From an uncultured Parabacteroides sp. (GTDB lineage: Bacteria; Bacteroidota; Bacteroidia; Bacteroidales; Tannerellaceae), in NCBI GenBank assembly GCA_937894065.1, contig CALCST010000004.1, positions 1-52,912 on the forward strand: DNA of 52,912 bases. Direction: 5' to 3'. Under the pieces are notes generated by a model, which saw only the letters and a list, made by a program, of their open reading frames with translations, had not been told where the DNA came from and searched no databases. Of the stretch, positions 7,580 through 16,937 are shown one piece after another (the first letter of the stretch is position 1; each line of letters begins with the position of its first letter). Position numbers and translations under genes: made by a program.

Positions 7580-9946
7580 ATGAAAACACTTAAACACGCT
7601 ATTCGTTATTTGTTTCGTTCAAAGACTTATACGACAATAAATCTTATAGGCTTGTCGTTTAGTCTGGCTTGTTGCCTGTTACTTGTCCATTATATCCATA
7701 GAGAGTTGACTGTGGATACTCATTGTGTGGACAGGGAGAATATATATGCTGTGAAAATGAATATGCAGGGAAATTCATATTTGGGAGAGATAAAGGATAA
7801 ACAAAGTGTTGGTATAGATGTATCTTCAATAAAGAATTCAACTCGTATCCTTCCTTCACAGAATGATTTTATTATAAACGGGGAACATCGGTTTGTTGCC
7901 CGCACGCTTGGCATAGATAGTTTATTCTTCAAGTTTTTTGACTATAAGCTATTGCAAGGAACAACAGATATGGATATTCCGGAGTCTGTATGGTTAATGA
8001 AAGATTTTGCCGATAAGGTTTTTGGAAAAGAAAATCCGGTAGGGAAGGTTATAGGATATTCGAACGGTAAAGAATTGGTGGTAAAAGGAATATTGAATCA
8101 ACCTGAGAATAAGACTTCGATAAACTTTGATATACTGGTACCGATTTCATTTGTGGGAGGAAATATGACGCCAATGGAATTCTATTCATTTACAGAAGGA
8201 ACAGATGTGTCAAAGTTGAATATGGAAGGAAACAAACAGCATAAACTTTATCCTTCAGATGCTGATTCGCGTGAATTTACATTTGAGTTTATTCCTGTAA
8301 AAGATGTTTATCTTGACCAGTCTTTGAAAAGGGAATTGACGGATATGATTTATGGCGGAAATCGTTTTTACATGATGATTACGACTGGAGTTTGTCTGTT
8401 GTTGTTTTTAACAGGCCTTCTTAATTTCGTGAATATTTATTTGATAACATTGCTGAAACGAGGAAAGGAATACGGCTTGAAACGGGTTTTCGGAGCTTCC
8501 GGTAGGAATGTTTTTCTGCAGATATGGACAGAGAATTTTCTGTTGATGGCTCTTTCTCTGGTAATAGCCTGGCTTTTCATGGAAATAATGATTATTCCTC
8601 TTGGAGATATGTTAGATATAACATATGAATATAAAATGTTTGATTTCTTGTCAGCATTGGCTATTCTTATTGTAGTTCCGATATTGACTTCGATTTATCC
8701 TTACTGGAAATATAGCAATACGTCACCGGTATTATCTATACGTTCTGTTAGTCTTAGTATATCGTCGGTACGGATGCGTAAAGTATTCTTGAGTGTTCAG
8801 TATGTTTTGACGTTTTTGCTGTTGTCTATGTCTTTCTATTTTAATAATCAACTAGAAGTCATGCTCAATACAGAGCCAGGTTTCAGGACTAAAGATGTGA
8901 TAATTGCAAATCTAGTTTATGAATCAAAAGATTTCCAGAGCTATACGTCCGAATATATGCAACAAAGAATGCAACGAGTTTCAGCGATTGACGCCAAGTT
9001 GTCTTCGTGCCCTGATATAGAACAGTGGGAAGCAAGCTATATTGATATTTTAAACGGCGATTATGAAAGTAATTTCTTTAATGTAGAAGGACAGAAATTC
9101 ACATTGAATATGCGTCTTGCTTCTCCTCGTTTTTTTGACTTGTATGACATCCGTTTTCAAGAATGTGCATCTGGAGATAAATTAAGTTTTGATGGAGCAT
9201 TTTGTGTTGCCGTTTTAAATAGGGCTGCAATGGATTTGCTGGGTTACGATAATATTCAGGGCGCTGTTATAACTGAAGAAACTCCAATGATGTCGAGAGG
9301 AAGACAGAATGCGACATTCCCTGTTGTTGCGGTTGTAGAAGACTATTACGGAGGTCACCTCTCTTTAGGCAAGAAACCAACAGTATTCTTTGTTATGGAG
9401 AATATAAGTGGGGATTTTTATCAGATTGCTTGTGTTCCGGGAAAGGTTAAGAATGTTTTATCTTATCTGGAAAAAGTAGAAAAAGATGTGTATGGCAGTG
9501 GAGATTTCTCTTATACTATGCTTGAGGATGATGTAGCTAAATTGTATGCGAATGACAGACGTATAGCTAATATTTACACCGTATTTGCCATAGTTGCTAT
9601 AGTAGTTTCTTGCCTTGGACTGTTCGGAATCTCATTGTTTGATATGCGGCAGCATTATAAGGAAATTGCAATACGTAAAATAAATGGAGCCGGATTCAAG
9701 GAAATAAATCTGATGTTTTTAAGGAAATATCTTATGTTACTGATAATATCCTTTATAGTTTCCATTCCGTTGTCATTGATGTTGATTTTCAGCTATACAG
9801 ATAATTTTGTTGTTAAGGCTCCGGTAGGTATTGATATCTTCCTGTTTGCTTTTGTAATAGTTACAGTGATTTCTTTAGGAACATTATACTGGCAAGTCCA
9901 TAAGGCGGCAAGTATAAATCCGGCAGAGACAATTAAAACAGAATAG
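7580..9946 (+). CDS. ABC transporter permease, MacB/FtsX type (first copy)
   Basis: 788 residues. MKTLKHAIRYLFRSKTYTTI precedes the first membrane segment (about 21-41), followed by a large periplasmic MacB_PCD-like domain (about 45-270). A block of three membrane segments (about 280-390) is the first FtsX domain. A further single membrane segment near 420, a second periplasmic domain and a C-terminal FtsX domain (from about 680, ending INPAETIKTE) complete the duplicated eight-helix layout common in Bacteroidetes. Such permeases do not form a classical channel; they transmit ATP-driven motion to the periplasm to push substrates into TolC (MacB) or extract envelope components. It is followed by a close family member of nearly equal length, so the pump is probably a heterodimer. 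The start at 7580 follows an octamer leader; the longer frame from 7541 reads through repeats. Confidence 0.92.
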   Translation: MKTLKHAIRYLFRSKTYTTINLIGLSFSLACCLLLVHYIHRELTVDTHCVDRENIYAVKMNMQGNSYLGEIKDKQSVGIDVSSIKNSTRILPSQNDFIINGEHRFVARTLGIDSLFFKFFDYKLLQGTTDMDIPESVWLMKDFADKVFGKENPVGKVIGYSNGKELVVKGILNQPENKTSINFDILVPISFVGGNMTPMEFYSFTEGTDVSKLNMEGNKQHKLYPSDADSREFTFEFIPVKDVYLDQSLKRELTDMIYGGNRFYMMITTGVCLLLFLTGLLNFVNIYLITLLKRGKEYGLKRVFGASGRNVFLQIWTENFLLMALSLVIAWLFMEIMIIPLGDMLDITYEYKMFDFLSALAILIVVPILTSIYPYWKYSNTSPVLSIRSVSLSISSVRMRKVFLSVQYVLTFLLLSMSFYFNNQLEVMLNTEPGFRTKDVIIANLVYESKDFQSYTSEYMQQRMQRVSAIDAKLSSCPDIEQWEASYIDILNGDYESNFFNVEGQKFTLNMRLASPRFFDLYDIRFQECASGDKLSFDGAFCVAVLNRAAMDLLGYDNIQGAVITEETPMMSRGRQNATFPVVAVVEDYYGGHLSLGKKPTVFFVMENISGDFYQIACVPGKVKNVLSYLEKVEKDVYGSGDFSYTMLEDDVAKLYANDRRIANIYTVFAIVAIVVSCLGLFGISLFDMRQHYKEIAIRKINGAGFKEINLMFLRKYLMLLIISFIVSIPLSLMLIFSYTDNFVVKAPVGIDIFLFAFVIVTVISLGTLYWQVHKAASINPAETIKTE

Positions 9947-10002
9947 TTGACAAGGGAACAAGTGGAATTACCTTGTATCTGAAGCTTTGTCAACTCTAAG
10001 GC

Positions 10003-10090
10003 GTCAAGAAGAAATATCTTATTTCCTGTAGCCTTGTCAACTCGTCAACTTGTCAACTCAAAAACTAATAAACTTAAAAACTCAAAACAT
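10003..10090 (+). repeat. 40-bp conserved module plus octamer leader before the second permease gene
   Basis: Positions 10003-10042 form a module that recurs with one mismatch at 12428-12467 and, on the other strand, with two at 20531-20570. It contains a small hairpin (GAAATA/TATTTC). Seven octamers follow in unbroken register (TTGTCAAC, TCGTCAAC, TTGTCAAC, TCAAAAAC, TAATAAAC, TTAAAAAC, TCAAAACA), then one T and ATG 10091. Upstream, 9950-10002 holds decayed relatives of the same words. Confidence 0.88.
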
Positions 10091-12454
10091 ATGCCCCTTG
10101 CATTTACTCTCAAAATGATTTTCCGCAGCTGGTGGAGAAACAAACTGTTTTTCCTCATAGCGGTGACAAGTCTTTCCATCGGATTGGCCGGGACTAATCT
10201 TTTGATGACATATTTCGTACATGATTATTTCATAGAGGAAGGCAATCCATATAAAGATCGTATTTTCTGTCTGAGGCAGGATAATCCGTTTGAACGAGAC
10301 CAGAAAGTAGCTTATGCTGCAGGTGATGCTTCTATGAAGATAAAGGAAACAATTCCCGGAGTAGAGGATTATTTCAGAATACAAAGTTTCGGAAATGCTT
10401 CTGTGGAATATGACGGACAGACTTCGGACAATTTAAATATTATAGGAGTGGATTCTACATTGAACGGCTTTTTCCCTATGACTGTTGTATCCGGTGATTT
10501 GTCGCAGGCACTAGGCAAGCCGGATAAGGTTGCAATGAGCCGGTCATACTCCAAGCGTATGTTTGGAAACGACAATCCATTGGGAAAGTCTTTGAAAATT
10601 CATTTTGATGAAGGGATGAAGATTGTTGAGGTGGTTGCGATAGTGGAGGATAACACTCAGTCGTTGCTGAAATTTGATATGCTTTCAAAGCTGTCCGATG
10701 ATTATTATGGAGGAGTGACTTTTATAAGATTGTCGAATGGCGTTTCTCCGTCAAAGATAGAGTCTGCCATCCGTGCTGATGAATCCATAAAGACTTTATT
10801 ACCGGGACAAACGCAATATTATGTGGATAATCTTTCTGATTTGTATTTTGTTTCCGCAAAAGGAACAAGTCAGCAATCATTACCTTTCATACAGCAAGCA
10901 CAAGTACAATTGTTGTATGCCGGGATTCTGTCCGCATTACTTATTCTGGTGATTGCCTGCTGCAATTATACGAATATGAATATTAGCCGAATGATGCAAC
11001 AGTTGAAGATGATCCATGTGGAAAAACTTATGGGAGGTTCGATGAGGGAAATACGTACGCAATTGTTTGGTGATGTGTTGCTGACTGTTGTTATTTCGTT
11101 TCTGCTCTCAATGATTATAATAGCAGACGTGTTGCCTTATTTTAATTCTGTACTTGGTTCACGTCTTACATTCTCGTTTTTCTTCAGTGGAATGATGTTT
11201 CCGATACTTGTTGTTTTTATGTTGGTGATTGCTGTTATCCCTGCATGGTATGCGAGTCGCCGACTGATGAAAATGGATTATTCGGAATATAGGACCACAT
11301 CTACAGGACGAAATAAACAGCTTTTTGTCGGTGCGCTTGTTGTTGTACAGTTTGCTATTGCTTGTGCTTTGGTGTTGGCTACAGATATGGCATATAAGCA
11401 GAAAGAACTGATTGTTAGCAGGGCTTGTCATTATGAGGGACTGATTGAAATAGGAGATATGTTTGCACCTCCTGCAGCACCTATGAAGGCTGCGCTGGAG
11501 GAAGATGTGGAAGGAATAAAATCCGTGTTTCTGTCGAAAAGCTCAATACTGAATTCTTTTATAAGAGAATTAGATATACCTCAGCAAGATGGTTCGGAAA
11601 AACACAGCTTCTTGCTTATGATATATAGCGATACCTCTCTGGTCAGAACTATGGGATTACGCCAGTTATCAGGATATTCTCCGGATAAACTTCATCAGCA
11701 GTTTTCATATCCTGCATTGGTAAATGAAAGTTACGTGCGTAATCTTGTTCCTGAAGGAGTAGATCCAATAGGAAGAACATTGAGAGAATTTGATGAATTG
11801 GCAGATTCATTATATGTGGTAGGTGGAGTAATAAATGATTTTCCGGTCAATTCCTTGGAAAATGAAATAACTCCTGCTGTCATTTATTTGCCGCCGGCGT
11901 CCGAAATGGCTAAGGCAAATGTGCTACATATAAAGATGGATATCCAGAATAAGGAAGAAACAATAAGCCGCATCAAAGCAAAATGGGAAGAAGTGAACGA
12001 AGGCGTTGATTTCAAATACATAGATATGTATTCGGATTTTATGGATAAAAACAAACGCTTCACTTCCTATTCCGAGATTATAACCATTTATGCAGTAATA
12101 GGCTTGTTACTTACTTTGTTTGGATTGATGGGAATATCCTGGTATGCAATCCGACAGAGAAGCCGTGAGATACAGATACGCAAGATTCATGGAGCAAACA
12201 ACCGTGATATTCTTTGGCTGTTGAACAAGCCGTTCATAATACAGGCAACGATTGCTTATCTGATAGCATTGCCTGTTACATATGGATTGGTTTCTTCATG
12301 GCTTGAACAGTTTGCATATCATGTTTCATTTTCTCTATTTGATTTTATCCTGCCTCTATTTGCTGTATGGATTGTTGCGGTAGTTACGGTTGGTGTTAAT
12401 TCATCGTGTTTAAAAAGGAGTCAAGGAGTCAAGAAGAAATATCTTATTTCCTGA
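10091..12454 (+). CDS. ABC transporter permease, MacB/FtsX type (second copy), with repeat-derived C-terminus
   Basis: 787 residues with the same layout as the preceding permease: N-terminal membrane segment (FFLIAVTSLSIGLAGTNLLM), periplasmic domain, FtsX block (about 290-405), single membrane segment near 425, second periplasmic domain and a C-terminal FtsX block with SREIQIRKIHGANNRDIL near 700. The end is odd. Family members finish with a short helix and a ...NP...SI.. tail, as the first copy does with INPAETIKTE. Here the protein runs from VTVGVNSS into CLKRSQGVKKKYLIS, encoded by sequence matching the intergenic repeat at 10003. The last 15 or so residues therefore look overwritten by a repeat insertion. 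The frame stays open and the protein may still work. The start at 10091 is chosen because the longer frame from 10034 reads octamer repeats. Confidence 0.9.
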   Translation: MPLAFTLKMIFRSWWRNKLFFLIAVTSLSIGLAGTNLLMTYFVHDYFIEEGNPYKDRIFCLRQDNPFERDQKVAYAAGDASMKIKETIPGVEDYFRIQSFGNASVEYDGQTSDNLNIIGVDSTLNGFFPMTVVSGDLSQALGKPDKVAMSRSYSKRMFGNDNPLGKSLKIHFDEGMKIVEVVAIVEDNTQSLLKFDMLSKLSDDYYGGVTFIRLSNGVSPSKIESAIRADESIKTLLPGQTQYYVDNLSDLYFVSAKGTSQQSLPFIQQAQVQLLYAGILSALLILVIACCNYTNMNISRMMQQLKMIHVEKLMGGSMREIRTQLFGDVLLTVVISFLLSMIIIADVLPYFNSVLGSRLTFSFFFSGMMFPILVVFMLVIAVIPAWYASRRLMKMDYSEYRTTSTGRNKQLFVGALVVVQFAIACALVLATDMAYKQKELIVSRACHYEGLIEIGDMFAPPAAPMKAALEEDVEGIKSVFLSKSSILNSFIRELDIPQQDGSEKHSFLLMIYSDTSLVRTMGLRQLSGYSPDKLHQQFSYPALVNESYVRNLVPEGVDPIGRTLREFDELADSLYVVGGVINDFPVNSLENEITPAVIYLPPASEMAKANVLHIKMDIQNKEETISRIKAKWEEVNEGVDFKYIDMYSDFMDKNKRFTSYSEIITIYAVIGLLLTLFGLMGISWYAIRQRSREIQIRKIHGANNRDILWLLNKPFIIQATIAYLIALPVTYGLVSSWLEQFAYHVSFSLFDFILPLFAVWIVAVVTVGVNSSCLKRSQGVKKKYLIS

Positions 12455-12530
12455 AGCCTTGTCAACTTGTCCCCTTGTCAACTAATAACTCAAAAACTTA
12501 AAAACTAATAACCTCAAAAACTTAAAACAT
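12428..12530 (+). repeat. 40-bp conserved module plus octamer leader before the ATPase gene
   Basis: The module copy (12428-12467) differs from the copy at 10003 by one base. It begins inside the end of the upstream permease gene and provides its stop codon. The octamers TTGTCAAC, TTGTCCCC and TTGTCAAC follow, then a 7-bp unit and five A-rich units ending TTAAAACA, one T and ATG 12531. Confidence 0.88.
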
Positions 12531-13202
12531 ATGCTTAAAACAGAAAATTTAAAGAAAGTATTCCGCACAGACGAAGTGGAAACTTGGGCGTTGAACAACG
12601 TAAATATCGAAGTGAAAAAAGGCGAATTTGTAGCCATAATGGGACCATCCGGTTGCGGCAAGTCCACGTTGATGAATATCTTGGGATTGTTGGATAATCC
12701 TACGGAAGGAACATATTATCTGGATGGAGTAGAGGTTTCCAAATACTCAGAAGCCGAGCGTACGAATCTGAGGAAAGGAGTTATTGGCTTTGTTTTTCAG
12801 AGTTTCAACCTGATTGATGAGCTGAATGTGTATGAGAACATCGAGCTTCCGCTCCTTTATATGGGAATTCCTTCAGATGAACGTAAGCGCAGGGTAGAGG
12901 AAGCAATGGAAAGAATGTCTATTGCCCATCGTGCCAAACATTTCCCTCAGCAGCTTTCCGGAGGTCAGCAGCAGCGTGTGGCAATAGCACGTGCCGTTGT
13001 AGCAAATCCAAAACTTATATTAGCCGACGAGCCAACAGGAAATCTTGATTCACGTAACGGAAAGGAAGTGATGGAACTTCTTACAGAACTAAACCGTGAA
13101 GGAACAACTGTGGTTATGGTTACGCATTCTCAGCATGATGCCGGATATGCTGGAAGAATTATTAACCTTTTCGACGGTCAGATAGTTTCGGAATACAATT
13201 AA
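12531..13202 (+). CDS. ABC transporter ATP-binding protein, MacB/LolD type
   Basis: 223 residues, a complete single ATPase domain. Walker A is GPSGCGKST (about 38-46), the Q-loop is FVFQSFNLIDEL, the ABC signature is LSGGQQQRVAIARA, Walker B with the catalytic Glu is LILADEPTGNLD, and the H-loop is VMVTHSQHDA. The MacB/LolD/FtsE group is recognisable by FQSFNLIDEL and EPTGNLD. It is the last gene of the efflux operon and should energise the two FtsX-type permeases encoded just upstream. An octamer-repeat leader precedes the ATG in the same register as in the second permease gene. Confidence 0.95.
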   Translation: MLKTENLKKVFRTDEVETWALNNVNIEVKKGEFVAIMGPSGCGKSTLMNILGLLDNPTEGTYYLDGVEVSKYSEAERTNLRKGVIGFVFQSFNLIDELNVYENIELPLLYMGIPSDERKRRVEEAMERMSIAHRAKHFPQQLSGGQQQRVAIARAVVANPKLILADEPTGNLDSRNGKEVMELLTELNREGTTVVMVTHSQHDAGYAGRIINLFDGQIVSEYN

Positions 13203-13318
13203 TCAGGTCCTATAATTTTAAGTAAGAAAATCAAAAGATATAAGAGAAATTATGAACATAGCGATAAAAGCGTTAATTTTATCTGAAACTTAGTTTTTGT
13301 AACGCTAAATATTTATAT

Positions 13319-15160
13319 ATGAAAAAGCTAGTATTATTTCTCTTATGTTTTTTGAGTGTTTGTTCTGTATATTCCATTGAGGTGTCAAGGCTGGAGCCTT
13401 CCTGCTGGTGGGTAGGAATGAAAAATCCGGAATTACAGATCATGGTGTATGGTGATAACATTGCAGAGTCAAAGGTGCATATTGATTATCCGGGAGTAAA
13501 AATCAAGGAAGTTGTTGAGTTGGAAAATCCCAATTATCTGTTTATTTATTTGGATATATCCAAGGAAGCTTCTCCAGGAGTAATGAATTTGACATTCCAG
13601 AAAGGAAAAGAAAGTCTAACCAAGAATTTTGAGTTGAAGGAAAGGAATAAAAAACCGGGAGCTGCCGGTTTTTCTTCTGCAGATGTTATGTATCTGATAA
13701 CTCCGGACCGTTTTGCAAATGCAGATCCGTCAAATGACAATCTGGATAATGTGAAAATTGACCGTTCAAAGGCGGGTGCACGTCATGGGGGTGACTTACG
13801 CGGTATTATAAATAAGTTGGATTATATTCGCGATTTAGGCTTTACTACAATCTGGTTGAATCCAGTGTTGGAGAACAGGATGCCAGGTGGTTCTTATCAT
13901 GGATATGCTATTACGGATTTTTATCAGGTGGATCCACGTTTTGGAACAAACGAAGAATATTGTGAGCTTGTAGATAAAGCACATGAAAAAGGTCTGAAAG
14001 TTGTGATGGATATGATTTTCAACCATTGCGGCAGCTCTCACTGGTGGCTGAAGGATTTTCCTTCTTCGGATTGGTTGAACAATCAGGAAAACTATGTTCA
14101 GACAAATCATTATAAGTGGACTCTTATGGATGTTCATGCTCCGAAATCAGAAAAGGATATTCTAGTTAACGGATGGTTCACCAGAGGTATGCCGGACTTG
14201 AATCAGAAGAACAAGCATTTGGCACGCTATTTGGTTCAGAACAGTATCTGGTGGATTGAATATGCACGTATAGATGGTATTCGCCAGGATACTCATCCTT
14301 ATGCAGATTCTGAATTTATGGCTGCATGGTGTAAGGAAGTGGAAAATGAATATCCGGACTTCAATATTGTGGGTGAGGCGTGGTATCCGAGAGGAACAGC
14401 TTCTGCCTGGTGGCAAAGGGATTCAAAATTGAATGAATCAAACAGTAACCTGAAAACGGTAATGGATTTTGATTTGACTTTCACTTGCCAAAAGGCATTT
14501 GTGGATGAATGTTCAAGCAGTGAAGGTTCAGAAGCAGGTTTGTTCAAGATTTATGAAGTGATTGCCCAGGATTTTATGTTTTCAGACCCAAACAATATTT
14601 TGACTTTCCTGGATAATCATGACTTAGGCCGTTTTATGCAAAAAGGAGAATCTGACTTGAGAAGATATAAACAGGCAATAGCATTTTTATTGACTACACG
14701 CGGAATACCTCAGATTTATTATGGAACGGAAATCCTGATGTATGGAACCAAAGCGGAAGGTGACGGTGTTATCCGCACAGATTTTCCTGGAGGTTGGAGT
14801 GGCGACCCAAAGAATGCTTTCACTGCTGAAGGACGTACGGATTTGCAGAATGAAGCATGGAACTATATGAAAAAACTGCTGAACTGGAGGAAAGGTTGCG
14901 ATGCCGTGAAAGAAGGAAAACTAATCCATTATACTCCGGACCAGTCTGGTTGTTATGTATATGCAAGAATTAAAGGAGATAAGACTGTCCTGGTTTTAAT
15001 GAATGGAACAAATCAGAATAAGACATTAGATATGAAGCGCTTCCATGAGGTTATAAAAGATTCTCGTTCGGGAAAGGATGTTATAACAGAAACTACTGTT
15101 CCTGTTGACGGAACTGTTGAAATTCCAGCACGTGGCGTTTATGTATTAGAACTTCTTTGA
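13319..15160 (+). CDS. SusA-like neopullulanase / cyclomaltodextrinase (GH13)
   Basis: 613 residues. A signal peptide (about 1-19) is followed by an N-terminal beta-sandwich domain of the cyclomaltodextrinase type (about 20-108), the GH13 catalytic barrel (about 120-520) and a C-terminal beta domain. Catalytic residues are visible: nucleophile D324 in DGIRQDTHPY, acid/base E353 in IVGEAW and transition-state Asp D435 in FLDNHDLGRF; DMIFNHCGSSHWW is conserved region I. The enzyme should hydrolyse alpha-1,4 links of maltodextrins, pullulan or cyclodextrins in the periplasm, like SusA of the starch utilisation system. No susC/susD pair is next to it, so it is separated from a complete starch locus. 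A carboxylesterase gene follows after 45 bp in the same direction. Confidence 0.93.
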   Translation: MKKLVLFLLCFLSVCSVYSIEVSRLEPSCWWVGMKNPELQIMVYGDNIAESKVHIDYPGVKIKEVVELENPNYLFIYLDISKEASPGVMNLTFQKGKESLTKNFELKERNKKPGAAGFSSADVMYLITPDRFANADPSNDNLDNVKIDRSKAGARHGGDLRGIINKLDYIRDLGFTTIWLNPVLENRMPGGSYHGYAITDFYQVDPRFGTNEEYCELVDKAHEKGLKVVMDMIFNHCGSSHWWLKDFPSSDWLNNQENYVQTNHYKWTLMDVHAPKSEKDILVNGWFTRGMPDLNQKNKHLARYLVQNSIWWIEYARIDGIRQDTHPYADSEFMAAWCKEVENEYPDFNIVGEAWYPRGTASAWWQRDSKLNESNSNLKTVMDFDLTFTCQKAFVDECSSSEGSEAGLFKIYEVIAQDFMFSDPNNILTFLDNHDLGRFMQKGESDLRRYKQAIAFLLTTRGIPQIYYGTEILMYGTKAEGDGVIRTDFPGGWSGDPKNAFTAEGRTDLQNEAWNYMKKLLNWRKGCDAVKEGKLIHYTPDQSGCYVYARIKGDKTVLVLMNGTNQNKTLDMKRFHEVIKDSRSGKDVITETTVPVDGTVEIPARGVYVLELL

Positions 15161-15205
15161 GTTACCTATTAAACAGATTATAAACATATAAATGTAAAAT
15201 GATAT

Positions 15206-16864
15206 ATGGATAGACGTCAATTTGTTAAGAATGTAGGCTTAGGAACAGCTGCTATTAGTGCCGGTGGAATAATTCCATCTTGTGTGGCAAATACCAAAGA
15301 TTCTGCAGTATCTCTTTCTCAGTCAGACGAGCAGTTCCTTTTTATAGGAGACGATATAGCCATTGCGCAAACTGAATATGGAAAAGTGCAAGGTTATCTG
15401 TTGAATAATGTGTACACTTTTTTAGGTATTCCTTATGGTGCGGATACTTCCGGAAAGAACCGTTTCATGCCTCCGCAGAAGCCTGAACCTTGGCAAGGAA
15501 TTCGTTCTGCTGTTTTTTATGGAAATTCTGCACCTCAGGATATGGAGAACAGATGGCCGAATAATTATTGGACATTCTCGGACCATTGGAATTATTGGGA
15601 TGTAAGTGAGGATTGTTTGTGCCTTAATGTGTGGACTCCTGCAATTTCTGACGGCAAAAAACGTCCGGTATTAGTTTGGTTGCATGGCGGTGGATATACG
15701 AACGGAAACGGAATAGAGCAGGATGGATATCATGGAGAAAACATCAGCCGTGAGGGTGATATTGTTTTCTGTTCCGTCAACCATCGTTTAGGAGCAATAG
15801 GTTTTTCTGATCTTTCATCTGTAGGTGGAGATAAATATAAAGATTCCGGAAATGTCGGTATGTTGGATATTGTCGCTGCTTTGCAATGGGTACACGATAA
15901 TATCGAGAACTTCGGTGGCGACCCTGATAATGTAACTATTATTGGTCAGTCTGGTGGAGGAGCTAAGGTTTGTACCGTAGCTTCAATGCCTTCCGCAAAA
16001 GGATTAGTGCATAAGGCTGTTGCTTTGAGTGGATCAACAATTGGAGCATCCGACCAGAAGATTACGCAAAAAGTTGGGGAATATATCCTGAAAGAAGCAG
16101 GTTTGTCTGCTGCTGAAATCGATAAATTACAGGATATTCCTTGGCCTGAATATCTGAAACTTGCTAATCGTGCTTGTGAGAAATGCTGGAAAGAGAACGG
16201 CTTTTCTCAAAGACGTTCGTTTGGCCCAGTAGCTGACGGACGTAATATTCCTTTGGGACAATTCTTCTCTGCTGAGAATAGTGAGAATACGCCTAATATT
16301 CCGATGATTTTTTGTACTACATTCCATGAATTCAGCCCGAACAGAGCCGATGCTTCATTGGAAAATATGACAAAGGAAGATGTTGTCGAAAGAATTGGAT
16401 CTCAATATGGTCAAAAAGCAGCTGCCATAGTTGATGCTTATGAAAAGTGTTTCCCTGGCAAACGACCAATTGAGTTGTGGGCGTTGATTCTTTCATCTCG
16501 TGTACGTGTTGTGGAAGCAGCTGATGCTAAATTAGCTCAGCAACAGCCGGTTTATCTTGCCTGGTTCGGTTGGTGTCCTCCTTTGTTCAATGGCAGGATG
16601 AGAGCTTTCCATTGCCTTGACATATGCTTCTGGTTCAAGAATACAGACAGAATGTTTACTCATACTGGCGGTGGACGTATTCCTCGTGCCTTGTCGGACA
16701 AGATGTCTTCGGCTTTGCTTAGTTTCATGCGTACAGGCAATCCTAATTGTGATGAATTACCAACTTGGCCGGTATATACCAAGGAAAAAGGTGAGGTTAT
16801 GATTTTGGATAACACATGTGAAGTTAAGAACGATCCGGACCGTGAGGCAAGACAAGCATTTTGA
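15206..16864 (+). CDS. Exported type-B carboxylesterase/lipase family protein
   Basis: 552 residues of the alpha/beta-hydrolase carboxylesterase type B family. The N-terminus MDRRQFVKNVGLGTAAISAG carries a twin-arginine-like motif, and SC at 25-26 could be a lipoprotein site, so the protein is exported and perhaps lipid-anchored. The oxyanion loop is HGGGYTNG (160-167) and the nucleophile S249 lies in GQSGGGAK. The C-terminal His is probably that of AFHCLDICFWF, as in p-nitrobenzyl esterases. The substrate is unknown; an esterase beside an alpha-glucanase could remove acyl groups from a carbohydrate, but this is inference. The gene lies 45 bp after the GH13 gene and is probably co-transcribed with it; a terminator hairpin follows. 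Confidence 0.9.
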   Translation: MDRRQFVKNVGLGTAAISAGGIIPSCVANTKDSAVSLSQSDEQFLFIGDDIAIAQTEYGKVQGYLLNNVYTFLGIPYGADTSGKNRFMPPQKPEPWQGIRSAVFYGNSAPQDMENRWPNNYWTFSDHWNYWDVSEDCLCLNVWTPAISDGKKRPVLVWLHGGGYTNGNGIEQDGYHGENISREGDIVFCSVNHRLGAIGFSDLSSVGGDKYKDSGNVGMLDIVAALQWVHDNIENFGGDPDNVTIIGQSGGGAKVCTVASMPSAKGLVHKAVALSGSTIGASDQKITQKVGEYILKEAGLSAAEIDKLQDIPWPEYLKLANRACEKCWKENGFSQRRSFGPVADGRNIPLGQFFSAENSENTPNIPMIFCTTFHEFSPNRADASLENMTKEDVVERIGSQYGQKAAAIVDAYEKCFPGKRPIELWALILSSRVRVVEAADAKLAQQQPVYLAWFGWCPPLFNGRMRAFHCLDICFWFKNTDRMFTHTGGGRIPRALSDKMSSALLSFMRTGNPNCDELPTWPVYTKEKGEVMILDNTCEVKNDPDREARQAF

Positions 16865-16874
16865 ACATAAAAAT

Positions 16875-16912
16875 AGGAACTACAGAAAGCTATAAAGCAG
16901 ACTGTAGTTCCT
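16875..16912. terminator. Convergent terminator between carboxylesterase and araB
   Basis: An 11-bp perfect inverted repeat (16875-16885 with 16902-16912, arms AGGAACTACAG/CTGTAGTTCCT) lies between two converging genes. No long T-run follows on either side, so termination efficiency is uncertain. Confidence 0.6.
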
Positions 16913-16937
16913 TATATAATCAGTCATGAACAAAATT

